In this document: one piece after another, positions 12,211 through 23,364 of the stretch
Numbering within the stretch: position 1 is the first letter of the stretch
How the letters are laid out: each line of letters starts with the position of its first letter
Source: Avena insularis
Taxonomy: Eukaryota; Streptophyta; Magnoliopsida; Poales; Poaceae
DNA length: 64,000 bases
Direction: 5' to 3'
NCBI GenBank assembly: GCA_023614405.1
Contig: CM042690.1
Span: forward strand, 667,376,802 to 667,440,801
The notes under the pieces: model-generated
What the model saw: only the letters and a program-made list of their open reading frames with translations
Told to the model about the DNA's origin: nothing
Database searches by the model: none
Program-made: the position numbers and the translations under genes

Positions 12211-13838
12211 TGATACATTGCAAATGTATCTATAATTTTTGATGTTCCATGCTTGCTTTTATCCACTTTCTTGTGTTTTGTTCCAACTTTGGAGTACTTT
12301 TCATATGATTTCTTGGACTAACCTATTAATAAGAGCCACAAAGGTTACCGCCTGCTTTTCTGCTGTTTTTGGTTGCAGGAAAGTCAGAAAATGAATATTC
12401 TCAGAATTGGACGGGACAAAAGCCAAAGTGCCTATTTTTCCGGATGTCATCAAGTGCCAGAATACGAGACGGGGAGGGGCCAGGGAGCCACCACACCACC
12501 TGGCCGCGTGGCCAGGCCTGGCCCACGCCAGGGGGTGGTGTGGCCGCTCCCGGCACCCCCTCGGCCTCTCCTTCCAACTATATATTGCCCTCGAGACGTA
12601 TACCCTAAGTACCCGATCAAAAATCCACGAAAGAGTCTGTAGCCATCGTCATCTCCATCCCTAGATCGGGAGGGATCTAAAGCTCTTCCCGGCACCCTGC
12701 CGGAGAGGGTAATTCACCCTGGAGGCCTTCTTCATCACCATGCAAGCCTCCGGTGTGATGCATGAGTAGTTCATCCTTGGACTACGTATCCATGTAGTAG
12801 CTAGATGGCTGGTTCTCCTCCTTTGTGCTTTCATGTTTAGATCTTGTGAGCTCCGTTCATGATCAAGATCATCTATTTGTAATTCTGCATGTTGTGTTTG
12901 CGGGGATCCAATGGATATTGAGATGTTATTTCAGATTGATTATTGATTATATCATGTCTTTGTTATTTGTGATCTTGCATGCTTTCCGTTGTTAGTAGCT
13001 ATCTTGGCCAAGTAGATGCTAGCAACTCCAAGAGTTAGTATTTATGCTCGATAATGGGTTTATGCCTCTGGTAATCTGGGAAGTGACAGAAATATCTAAG
13101 GTACCAGATGTGTTGTTGCTACTAGGGAGAAAACAACAATCCTTTGTTCATAGGACAATCGTATTGTTTACTTTACACGCAGTTCATAAAGCAATAATCT
13201 GTTGCTTGCAACTTAATACTGGAGGGGGTTCGGATGATAACTTGAAGGTGGATTATTAGTCATAGATGCAGTTGGATGGCGGTCTATGTATAATGTTGTA
13301 ATGCCCAATCAAGTCTCAAAGGAGTCAAGATGGTTAGTATATGCATGTACTGCTTTCTCGATGTTTGTCAATTGCCCCGCTGTAATTTGTTCACTCAGCA
13401 TGTTATCTATCTTAAGGAGAGCCACCTCTAGTGAACTATGGATCCCGGTCCATTTTCTTTACATACAATCTATAAACTGTTTCTGCTTTGTGTTTACTTT
13501 CTGCAAACTTTTACTTCTTTCCATTCGATACGTTTAATCCTTTGTTTTCAGCAAAACACGGTGAGATTGACAACCTCATCGCAAGTTAGGGACAAAGTTC
13601 TGTTGTTATGTTCTGCAGGTCTCCACATTGCTACTAGCACCGGTAGTGCGCCCTGCCAAGGCTCAGCTAGCAACACCTTTGGGGTGCTTCCTTGCTCCTA
13701 CTGGTTCGATTAAACCTTGGTTTCATAACTGAGGGAAACTTGCTGCTGTGCTCATCATACTTTCCTCTTGGGGTTCCCAACGAGCTCTACATCAACACCG
13801 CTCCAACATTTTTCTGGGCGCCATACACAGAGCCATCA
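12211..13838 (+). repeat. LTR of family B inside element A
   Basis: 1,628 bases from TGATACATTGC to AGCCATCA. U3 is shared with element A; R/U5 (from about 12650) matches the R1 LTR at 4455-6039 and not element A. Five bases before it (acctg) would be the left target repeat, but the right partner has been lost. Confidence 0.85.
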
Positions 13839-13847
13839 AGCATTTTT

Positions 13848-13865
13848 TAGCGCCGTTGCCGGGGA
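13848..13865 (+). other. Primer binding site, tRNA-Asp type (family B)
   Basis: TAGCGCCGTTGCCGGGGA differs from the tRNA-Asp complement at one base. It confirms that 12211-13838 is a 5' LTR followed by its own internal domain. Confidence 0.85.
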
Positions 13866-14055
13866 GTCAAGGACATCTTCACAAGGGGTGTCCCTCATAA
13901 CCAATCTCTTTACTTTGTTATTTTTGTTTTGCTTAGTTTCTTTTTGCTTTGTTTGCTTGTTTTGTTATCAAAAACACAAAAAAGTTAGTTTTACTAGTTT
14001 GCTTTCTTATTTCAAAAACACAAAAAAAAATTAGTTCCTATCTTGAGTTGCCACT

Positions 14056-14916
14056 ATGTCTAGCCTTGCTCCAGTCACTATGTCACCCGAGGAAATGATT
14101 TCCACTTTTAAACAAGGAATTGAGGAAAGTTTTAAAGAAGCTTGGTCTAGAATCTTTGATCTACATGAAAAAACTGAGCCTAAAATGACTCAAAGCTTGT
14201 CCCTTAGCAGTTTTTACCTTGGGATTGCTCTTTGCTATAGATATGCTTTAGATGCTGTTATGGGAGGAGATTTACTCCAATGTAATGAGGATGATGCTAT
14301 TAATGCTATAAAAAAATTGATCCTCCCTTACAACTTGCCTAGCCAAACTGATATTTCTTTCGCAAAAATATTTGCAAGGTTGAACACTCTTGAGGCTAGC
14401 ACTACTAGCTTAGAAAATTGCTATAACACGCTTAGGGAGCATCACAATTATGTTCCAATAACCTCTGAACCATCAAAGTGGTTTCCTACAGTAAAGATTG
14501 AGATGAACACTAAAACTTTTCAAGCTCGTTGTGATATCATGTCTGAATTTTGTCTTATGCCCAAAGATATTTATAAATCTCTGAATACTTGGGGGCTCAC
14601 TAAAGAAGGAAAAGAAATATCTCTTGCTAATAATACTACCATATTTCCGCTTGGAATAGCTGAAGGAGTGTTTACAAAGATCCTTGGGAAAACGATTTCT
14701 ATTGATTATCTTGTTATTGAATGTGCAGGAAAAGGACAAATTACACTTGGAAGGTCCCTATTAGAACTCCTTGGAGCAATAATAGATGTGGGAAAGGGGA
14801 CCATGCACCTTTCTTCTCCACCAAACAATCATATTTCCCCCAAGGTTAAGAATAAAAGTAAGAGAGGTAAGGGCAAGAAATTTGGTCTTAATGCTTCTTC
14901 ATTTGAGAACACTTGA
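14056..14916 (+). CDS. Compact Gag-C-terminus/protease-like fusion ORF of non-autonomous family B
   Basis: An intact 286-codon ORF starting at the ATG at 14056. Residues ~20-90 resemble the C-terminal part of Gypsy Gag (EAW...RI, then FYLGIA and a D-A-...-GGDLL stretch, in the order seen in normal Gag). Residues ~140-245 match the retropepsin region: a RCDIMSEFCLMP segment at the active-site position, a hydrophobic strand, LGRSLLE and IIDVGKG. The catalytic Asp is kept (residue 160), but the usual Thr-Gly after it is Ile-Met, so protease activity is doubtful. The tail is basic (KNKSKRGKGKK). Gag N-terminus, zinc knuckle, RT, RNase H and integrase are all missing. An intact frame in an otherwise pol-less element hints at a role in trans, but that is inference. 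Confidence 0.7.
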   Translation: MSSLAPVTMSPEEMISTFKQGIEESFKEAWSRIFDLHEKTEPKMTQSLSLSSFYLGIALCYRYALDAVMGGDLLQCNEDDAINAIKKLILPYNLPSQTDISFAKIFARLNTLEASTTSLENCYNTLREHHNYVPITSEPSKWFPTVKIEMNTKTFQARCDIMSEFCLMPKDIYKSLNTWGLTKEGKEISLANNTTIFPLGIAEGVFTKILGKTISIDYLVIECAGKGQITLGRSLLELLGAIIDVGKGTMHLSSPPNNHISPKVKNKSKRGKGKKFGLNASSFENT

Positions 14917-14929
14917 TTCTTTCTTTGCT

Positions 14930-17699
14930 TCTTATGCCTAACTTAAAGGCGTTAAAGAAAAGTACTTACTGGGAGATAACCCAAAAGTTTTAGATGAGTC
15001 TTGGAATTTATTACTTCAGTAATAACCGCTCCTTATCCTTTTTATTTGCTTTTTGTGCCAAGAGTAACCTCTAATGAGAGAGAAGTAATGATTGGAAAAG
15101 TTGCAGTCCCTAAACAGATTTTTGTGCTTCACCGTATAAATTCGTGTAAAATCTCTGAACGTCTTTTTGATCCGTGAATATTTGTGCTTCTGCCTCAGGT
15201 TGTTATATAACTTTCGTTAGTTCAACACTTTTTGATTTGAGCAACAGAAGGTCTTCGAAAAAATTCGTCTTTACCTGCTGGTCTGTTTTGACAGATTTCT
15301 GCCATTTTCTGCATTTGCTTCTTGTTGGTTCCTTTTTGAGTTCTTTTGGGGAATTGAGCTTTTTGAGGGAAGTGCTACAGTAGCTAGTGTTCTAATGGAA
15401 GTTTATTGGTGTTATAACTTAACATTAAGACTTATTTATCTTGAGTGCACTAATGTTGCTAATAAAGATTGTGTGAAGTTTTGTATGAAGGAAAATTTTC
15501 AGGTGTATGGAAGGAATGAGTAATGAGATAAAGGATGGACTAAAGCTCAAGCTTGGGGATGCCACGTGTGTCACCCCAAGAAATATCCAAGAAGTACAAG
15601 CGTCAAAGCTTGGGGATGCCCAAGGCATCCCCTCCTTCATCAATAAAAATCCCAGGTTTCTTCCAAACGCTTCATTTTTATTGTTTCATGCATAGTTGTG
15701 TTTTTCTTGGAGCGTCTTCTTTTTCGTTTTCGTTTTGGTTTTTCGTTTGCTTGGTTTTCTTAGTTTTCTGAATAAATTTGGTTGGAACCCCTCTTTCATA
15801 CATTGGTTTGCAAATAGTTTGGTTTGGTTTGGAAAAGTGTAGGAAAGTTCATGCGTATGTGGTAAAAAGAGCTCGTTTTTTACTGTGGCTTATGCTTTGT
15901 CATGCCATGCTTGATATTGTTTTGGATTTATGCTTAGTATTATTTGTTGTAGCATGACTTGTTATAAACAATTGAGATTGCTTAATGTGCCTTGGATGAA
16001 TCATGCGTTGTTTTAGCATATTAAAGCATAGTATAGTGGTATTCTCCTTTGATGCTTTATTTGGGTTGACTTGGCACATGCTCACACCATGTTATGACTA
16101 TCTCAAGTCATCATAGCCTTTATGATCCTTTAGTTTTCAACTTCTAGTATCACTTTATGCTTTTATCAATGATGTTTTGTCGCTCTGCATGATTATGGCC
16201 ATTATTGCTCTCTTAGTTTGTCGCTCCCAGTCTTTTGCTAGCCTCCACAACAAAGTATGAGTTCCACTCATGCGTCCAACTCCCTAAACCAAGTTATTCC
16301 AAAGAGTCCACCATAACTACCTACTAGCTTATGCTATTCCAAGTATATTCATGCTTTTGTTTACCTTCCAAATTAAACTTGTTATGAGAAAACTAGTGAT
16401 TAAAGCTCTCACGAACTTGATGGCACACTTTACTTTACTTTCCCTTAATAAACTTGAAATATTGTGTCTTCTATGTTGTATATGCTTGCACTTATTTATT
16501 GGGAATTAGCAGAACCATGCTTTCATGGGGAACGCTTTCAACATTGCACTTGGTACTTGTACCTAGTTGATATCATGCTCTTTTGTATATGGATGTCGTC
16601 GGTGTGAAATGAAAGGGGAGCTTGTAAGTCCATGGAGTTATGTATATGTGTTAGAGAAACGCCTGGACTGCTGGTCTAATCCATGCTGACATGGTGGAAA
16701 CCTGCAGTGTAACCATAATGAGCTGTCTATGAAGCAATCTTCTTATAAAAAAAAGAGTCCTATATTGAGAAAAAAAAGATAAAAAAAGAGATTATGAAAA
16801 TAGGAAAGAGAGAAAAAAGCACCATATTCCCATGGTAAATAAGAGGATTGCTGAGATGCTCGTTGTTTGCTTGCCTTGTCATTTTGATATGGGGATTCTT
16901 CCGTCTCATCGGGCAAGGGGTATCCCGTTGGCGGTTCTCTATGATACACATGTACTTACGATGACAAGAACTTACCGGTGACTAAACTTGAGTAGCATGA
17001 GGAGCGGCGCTCATATACAAGGGACATGAGATTTCTAACTTATACTTCGTCAAGCATGTACACCATAGTTTGTTCACTTTAACCTTAATCACTTCAAGAT
17101 GCTTATGATAGGAGCAATGAGAGCTGAAAGCTATAAGTACCATAATTTTTCGAAGCTCTTTATGAGACTTGAATCCCTACTTCCTTCTATGAAGGCCTTT
17201 CTTCCACCATTATATTGAGTCTCCACCTTCTACCTTTATGCACCTACTTTGAGAGCATAGTGGTCATTCTTAGTTCTATGTGCATTGTTCCAAGACTAGT
17301 TGATTGATGCATAACTTGATATTGCTTGCTTTAAACTATTTGTATCTAGTCACTCTTATGAACTTTGAAGGTGTCCTATGCATTTATATTTGCTACTCTA
17401 TGAGGGACAAGCTGAATGCCATTATGCTATGTTTTCTTTATGTGAAACAAATAAACGTCTTGCAAAGCATTGTTATTCATGAATCTTTTGTTTGTGCCTT
17501 TTCATGTTCCATCATAGTTTCTTTGTCCTATTGCTAGAACTTTGTCTTTCATGTTATGATTGAAGTACTATGATCCCAGCTTTGAATGTTTTACAAATAC
17601 TTTGATCGAGTCTTTGATGGTGCATGTCACCTCAAAAATTATTCTTTCTTTTTATCACTTACCTACTCGAGGACGAGCAGGAGTTAAGCTTGGGGATGT
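14930..17699 (+). other. Conserved non-coding 3' module and polypurine tract of family B
   Basis: Colinear with 3190-435 and 32854-30104 (both minus strand). It contains stem-loops around 15550-15632, including the exact hairpin with arms 15612-15620 and 15624-15632. It ends with AGCTTGGGGATGT directly before the LTR at 17700. Short ORFs in it are not shared between copies in a coding-like way. Confidence 0.7.
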
Positions 17700-19118
17700 T
17701 GATGCATTGCAAATGTATCTATAATTTTTGATGTTACATGCTTGGTTTTATCCACTTTCTTGTGTTTTGTCCACACTTTGGAGTACTTTTCATATGACTT
17801 CTTGGACTAACCTATTAACAAGAGCCACAGTGCCAGCTACCTGTTTTCTGCTGTTTTTGGTTCCAGGGAAGTCAGAAAATGAATATTCTCGAAATTGGAC
17901 GGGACAAAAGCCAAAGTGCCTACTTTTCCGGAAGACTCACGGAGCCAGAATACGAGACGGAGGAGGGCCAGGGGCTGGCCACACCCCCCTAGGCACGGGT
18001 GCCCCCAGTCCGTGCCAGGGCATGGTGTGGGTCCCCCAGGCACCCCCTCGGTCTCCCTCTTCGCCTATAAGAAGCCCTCTAACCTAAAAACTCCGAGGGG
18101 GTCGACGTTTTTCCAGAAGGAGTTCCACTCCGCCGCCACCACCAGATTCCACGCAAAGCTTGTAAACTCCGTTACGCACCGGAGCAGGGAATTGGAGGAG
18201 ATCATCGCCATCATCATCACCATCGCTTCTCCATCGACCATCCATGTTTCCCCCATCTATGAGTGAGTAATCCCCCGCTGTAGGCTATGGGGATGGTAGG
18301 GATTGGATGAGATCGTTCATGTAATGGCATCAGATTCTTAGGGCATGGTGCCTAGTATCTTTTATTAGTGCTTTATGACTTTGTTGCGACTTGTTATGCT
18401 TAATGCTTGTCACTAGGGCCCGAGTGCCATGATTTCAGATCTGAACATGTTATTGATTCATTATGATAGTATTGTTTTTTGGTCTTATCTGCAAGTTGTA
18501 TACACATGTTGTTGTCCGAAACCAATTGCCCCAAGTGATGTAAACGGGATAACCGAGAGGAATGGCTTTGATGTGAGGATCACATGTGTTCACGAGTGTT
18601 AATGCTTTGCTCGGTGCTCTATTAAAAGGAGCACCTTAATTGCCGATGGTTCCCTTGAGGCCCCGCTGCAAATGGGTCAAGGACAAAAGATGTTGTGCAA
18701 GTTCTCATTGCGAGCACGTATGACTATATATGGAACACATGCCTAGGATTATCTAGTACTTGGATGCTTTATCTTATTTATCTGCAATTGCCCCATGTTC
18801 TGATTGCTATGTGAATTGTCTTGTCCATGCAATACCCGTCCATCCATACCTATGCCTACCACACTCGAATCCTACTCTTTACTACTATTGTCACTTTTGT
18901 CTTTACTTTACTACTGTTGCTACTTTTCTATTCCTACTACAAAACTGTTGCTACTGATAAACTGTTGTGAGCAAGATTGTTTCCAGGTGCAGCTGAATTG
19001 ACAACTCAGTTGTTAAGGCTTATAAATATTCTTTGGCTCCCCTTGTGTCAAATCAATAAATTGGGTTTCACTTCCCTCGAAAATACTGCGATACACCCCC
19101 TATACTTGTGGGTCATCA
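17700..19118 (+). repeat. 3' LTR of element A (probably hybrid B/A)
   Basis: 1,419 bases. It follows B's polypurine tract directly, but its R/U5 is of the A type and ends in GGGTCATCA. The first ~350 bases are shared by A and B, so a crossover there would join B's internal domain to A's LTR. Confidence 0.85.
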
Positions 19119-19141
19119 GGGGTGTATCGTAGTATTTTCGA
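19077..19141. repeat. Near-perfect inverted repeat at the A/C junction
   Basis: Arms of 23 bases (19077-19099 and 19119-19141) differ at one position, with a 19-base loop. One arm is the end of A's LTR and the other is the terminus of LTR C in opposite orientation. Confidence 0.9.
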
Positions 19142-20249
19142 TAAGTAAGAATGTTGAACCCAACGAGGAGCAGAAGGTGTTGACGAGTGGCTTGGAGCAG
19201 GAATTCTCTGTAAATACTTAGCAAACAGATTTTTAGGGGGTTTTGATAATGCAGATAAATAAAGTGCGAGTAAACAAAAGACAATAATAATAAATGCAGC
19301 AAGTGGCCCAATCCTTTCTTTTGCAAAGGACAAGCATAATGTATTACTTAAGATGACCAAACGTTCTCGAGGACACATGGGAATATCGTCAAGTGCTTTC
19401 GCTTCATACAGTTGATTAATCTTCTTTAGTTTGACAAGTGTTGTGTGGGTGAACCTGTGCTAATGTACCGACCTTCCTAGGACTAATACATACTTGTGAT
19501 TATACCCCTTGCAAGCATCCGCAAGTACAAGAAAGTAATTAAGATAGAAACATAACCACAGCTTTAAACTCTAATATTCTGACATCCCTTCTGCAAAGGT
19601 TTCCTAACGGGGGTTCAGATTTCTGTCACTCCGGCAACCCCTACGATTAGTAGCCAAATACACAATGCATTCCCCTAGGCCCATAAAGGTGAAGTGTCAT
19701 GTAGTCGACGTTCACATGACACCATAACTTAAATAACAAACTATTGAATCTTTCTCAACACAATTCCACTACCAACAACATGACTTCTCCCATGTCCTCA
19801 AGAACTAAACGAACTACTCACGAGACATCATATGGATCAAGATCAGAGATGATATAATGACAAGTAACAACCTGAACATAACAATAATTTGATGGTTCCA
19901 CTCAATAGCATCAACTACAACAAGTAATCAACACCGAGAAAGTTTCCCCTAAGAACTATGCAAGATTCAACCCAATTGTTACAGCGGTATGGAGTGGTGA
20001 TGATGGTGTTGGTGGAGATGATGATGATGATGAACCCGATGAAGTCCAGCTTGATGGTGGTATTGATGGTGACGGTCTCCCCTTTCCGGGAAGGAATTCC
20101 CCGGTAGAATTCTGTCTATCGGAGAGATCTTTCTCTCTCTGTAGTTTTCCGCCCCGCAGAGGCGACGAAATCTTTCTATGGTCCCTCTCCAGGTATTAGG
20201 TTTTTGTGGGGATAATATATGCCAAAGGGGAGAGCCAGGAGTGGGCCAG

Positions 20250-20438
20250 GGAGGAAGTGGTCAAAGGTATCCCTCTCAAGCAACCCTGCAATCAAGATAC
20301 AAGAAGTCTCTTGTGTCCCCAACACACCGAATACACTTGTCAGGTGTATAGGTGCACTAGTTCGGCCAATAGATAGTGAAATACAAGTGGTATGGATATA
20401 AGACAACGGTGCTAGAAAATAGCTTGAAAGGAGGAAAA
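20250..20438 (-). repeat. 3' LTR of D, distal fragment
   Basis: Matches 35687-35877 of the 5' LTR. It is separated from the main 3' LTR part by E1, whose target repeat gaaaa is 20434-20438. The outer end is truncated against LTR C, with the shared bases CAGGGAGG at the junction. Confidence 0.88.
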
Positions 20439-22160
20439 TGTTGGAATTATGCCCTAGAGGCAATAATAAAGATGTTATTATTATAATTCTTGTTCATGAT
20501 AAAGTTTATATTCCATGCTAGAATTGTATTAAGCGGAAACTTTAATACTTGTGTGGTTTGTGAACAACACCGTATCCCTAGTACGCCTCTATGGACTAGC
20601 TCATTGATCAATGATGGTTAAAGTTTCCTAACCATAGACATGAGTTGTCAATTGATAATGAGATCATATCACTAGAGAATGATGTGGTGGATAGACCCAA
20701 ACTAAGCAAAGCAATTAGATCGTGTCATCGTGTTCGTCTTTGCGAAGTTTTTCTTATGTCAAATATTGTATTCCTTAGACCATGAGATAATACAACTCCC
20801 TGGTATCGGAAGAAAGCTTTGAGGTCATCAAACGTCATCCTATGAGAGGGTGATCATAAAGGTGTCTCTCAGGTGATCGGAAAGTATCTGTTGGGTTGTA
20901 TGTATCGAGATGGGATTTGTCCTTCCCAAGTCGGAGAGATACTTGGCCCACTTAATCGATATCAACACCGCTTGCAAGCATGTGGTTAAGGAGTTGATCA
21001 CAAAGTGATATCGGATTACGGAACGAGTAAAGTACTTTACCGTGAACGAGATTGAACTAGGTATGACGATACCGACGATCGAATCTCGCAAGTAAAATAT
21101 CGCGAGACGGCGAAGGGAATATATATATGGGATTGATTGAATCCTGGCATCGTGGTTCATCCGATATGATCATCGATGAATGTGTGGAGTCAATATGGGT
21201 GCCTGCACTCGCCTGTTGATTATTGATAGAAGATCATGTCTGCATATTCTCGAACCCACAGGGTCACACACTTAACGTGTCTCGACGCTAGGATAGATTG
21301 GATAATTGGTTTATGAATTTTTGTTCGGAGTCTCGGATGGGATCCGGGATATCACGAGAGGTTCCGGAATGGTCCGGAGAATAAGATTCATATAAGGCAG
21401 TGCAGTTTTTGGAGTTCGGAATAGTTCCGGGTTAATCGGTATTGTACCGGAAGCTTCTAGAACCTTCCGGAAGGGGGCCAACGTGGTCCCACCTTCCGGG
21501 AGGGGGCATGGGCCTATGAGAGAGTGTCCTGGACGCATTGGGCCAGGGGCACAAGGCCCCATAGGGCCCAGCCGATCCTAGAGAGTTTAAATCGTTTAAA
21601 CTAGAGATAAGATAAGATAGGATTTCTAGATAAGGGAGAGTTTAAATTGTTTAAACTGGAGATAGGCTTGGAGGAGAGGCTAGGGCTGGCCGCACCCCCC
21701 TCTATATATAGAGGGCTGGTGCGCCCCCTCTCATACACCCCTTACACCTTCCTCCAAACCCAGTTGCCCTGCTGCCCTTCCTCTCTCCCTCCCGATCGCT
21801 CAGGCAAGCCCTGCTGCAGAAATTCTCCACCATATACACCGCGTCGTCGCGTTGTAGATCCAATCCATCTCTCCACCATACTTGCTGGTCCGAGGAAGGA
21901 GGAGACGTCGAGGTGCCGCACGTGTGCATCTCACGGAGGCACCGCCACTTGTGGTGCTAGATCGGATCGGATCGCGAGGAGGAGAAGCGAGTACGACTAC
22001 ATCACCCACGTTCCGACGAACGTTCCGCTGTGCGAATCTTCAAGGGTATGAAGATCTAATCCAATCTCTCTCGTTGTTTGCATCTCCTAGATTAGATCTT
22101 GGCTTTCCCTCTGTTCGCGTCCGTAGAAAATTTTGATTTACTATGCTGCGAAACCATTCA
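20439..22160 (+). repeat. 5' LTR of E1
   Basis: 1,722 bases ending AACCATTCA. A TATA-like TATATATAGAGG lies near 21702. ORFs at 21647-22136 lie in the LTR and are not genes. Confidence 0.93.
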
Positions 22161-22161
22161 G

Positions 22162-22173
22162 TGGTATCAGAGC
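22162..22173 (+). other. Primer binding site, initiator tRNA-Met (E1)
   Basis: TGGTATCAGAGC is exactly the complement of the plant initiator tRNA-Met 3' end, two bases after the LTR. Confidence 0.95.
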
Positions 22174-23364
22174 TAGATCTATGCGTAGATGTGATTCACG
22201 AGTAGAACGCAACATGGTTGTTGCGGGCGTTGATGTTTTCTGTTGCAAGCCTCTTATTCGTGTTCTTCTTATGACGCGGGATAGTGAGATTGAAGCGGTC
22301 CAGGCCAACCTTACGCGACGTCGTTCGCGAGACCGGCTCCGCACTTGACGTGTGGCTTGTACCACACATGCGGCTGGATGTCGCTTTCACTATAGTTGTC
22401 ATGGTATTAACACCGGAGTTTGGCAACCATAATATCACCGTTGTGGCTTTCCGTAGGTAAGAATCGTTCTTAGCATCTACTCCCATGAGCCACGTAAAAC
22501 ATGCAACAACAAAGTAGAGGCGTCTAACTTGTTTTTGCAGGGAGTGTTTTCTGTGATATGGTATGGCCCAAGATGTGATGTGTATATTGTATGCGATGAT
22601 CATGTTTTGTAATGTTTCACGACTTGCATGTCGATGAGTACACAACCGGCAGGAGCCATATGGTTGTCTTTATAATTGTGTATGACCCATAGTCAACTTC
22701 TTATACGCCATGTAATAGCTTTACTTTATCGCTAAGTAGTTAGCAATAGTTGTAGTTGCTATTCGTGGTGGAGGCAATCATGGTGGAGTGATGGAGATCA
22801 TGCGGAACGCACAAGATGGATATCATTGCGAAGATTGGCTATACCATGTCACATAAAGTTATATGCATGTGATGTTTATCCTTTTATGTATCTTATTATG
22901 CTTAGATCGCGACGGTAGCATTATAATATGATTCCTCACTTAAAGATCAAGATAAAACTGTGTTCTCCCCATGTATGCACTGCTATGAAAGTTCATCGTG
23001 TCCAAGCATCACGTGATGATCGGGTGCTATAGACTCTACGCCACATACAACGGGTGCAAGCAGTTTTGCACACGCCGAAATACTTGGTCTAACTTGACGA
23101 GCCTAGCATGTACAGACATGGCCTCGGAACACAAGAACCGAAAGGTTAAACATGAGTCATATGAATGATATGATCGACACTTCGTTGTCCACCATTGAAA
23201 CCACATCTCTTCTCGTGATGATCGGATTAGGTGTGGTGAATTTGGATCATGTTCACTAAACAACTTGAGGGATGTTGAATTTAGTGGGAGTTCATCTAGT
23301 AATTTGATTAAGTTGAACTATCATGAACATAGTCTAAATTGTACTTGCAAATACTGTAGATCAC
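22174..23364 (+). other. Untranslated leader of E1
   Basis: About 1.2 kb between primer site and gag start. No coding sequence is seen. The long leader is usual in BARE-like elements and is thought to carry packaging signals. It is recognisably related to 39507-40536 in E2, for instance around CACGTGATGATCGGGTG. Confidence 0.75.

Larger units (their letters stand above)
8967..19118 (+). mobile_element. Composite Gypsy (Athila-like) retrotransposon 'A' containing family B
   Basis: The outer LTRs (8967-10398 and 17700-19118) both end in GGGTCATCA, and the whole is flanked by ggggt at 8962-8966 and 19119-19123, so it inserted as, or derives from, one unit. Behind the 5' LTR are a tRNA-Asp primer site and a gag region that stops abruptly at 12210. 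There a different LTR (12211-13838) begins, with its own primer site and internal domain, ending in a polypurine tract at 17685-17699. Pol is absent. The simplest history is that B inserted into A, and recombination between B's 3' LTR and A's 3' LTR then deleted A's pol. Confidence 0.85.
8943..20249 (-). mobile_element. Gypsy LTR remnant 'C', split by element A and truncated at its left (U3) side
   Basis: C occupies 8943-8966 and 19119-20249. On the plus strand it starts TGATGACCCACAAG, a widespread Triticeae LTR terminus that I read as the LTR 3' end in minus orientation. On the plus-strand side, 8942 and below shows no primer binding site, so this was a 3' or solo LTR. Its far end stops abruptly at about 20249, where it joins a truncated D LTR. 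I see no gene in 19119-20249. Confidence 0.7.

Noticed and set aside
21647..22136. ORFs on both strands near the end of the E1 LTR
   Set aside because: They sit in the GC-rich R/U5 part of an LTR and recur in the 3' LTR; no protein features.
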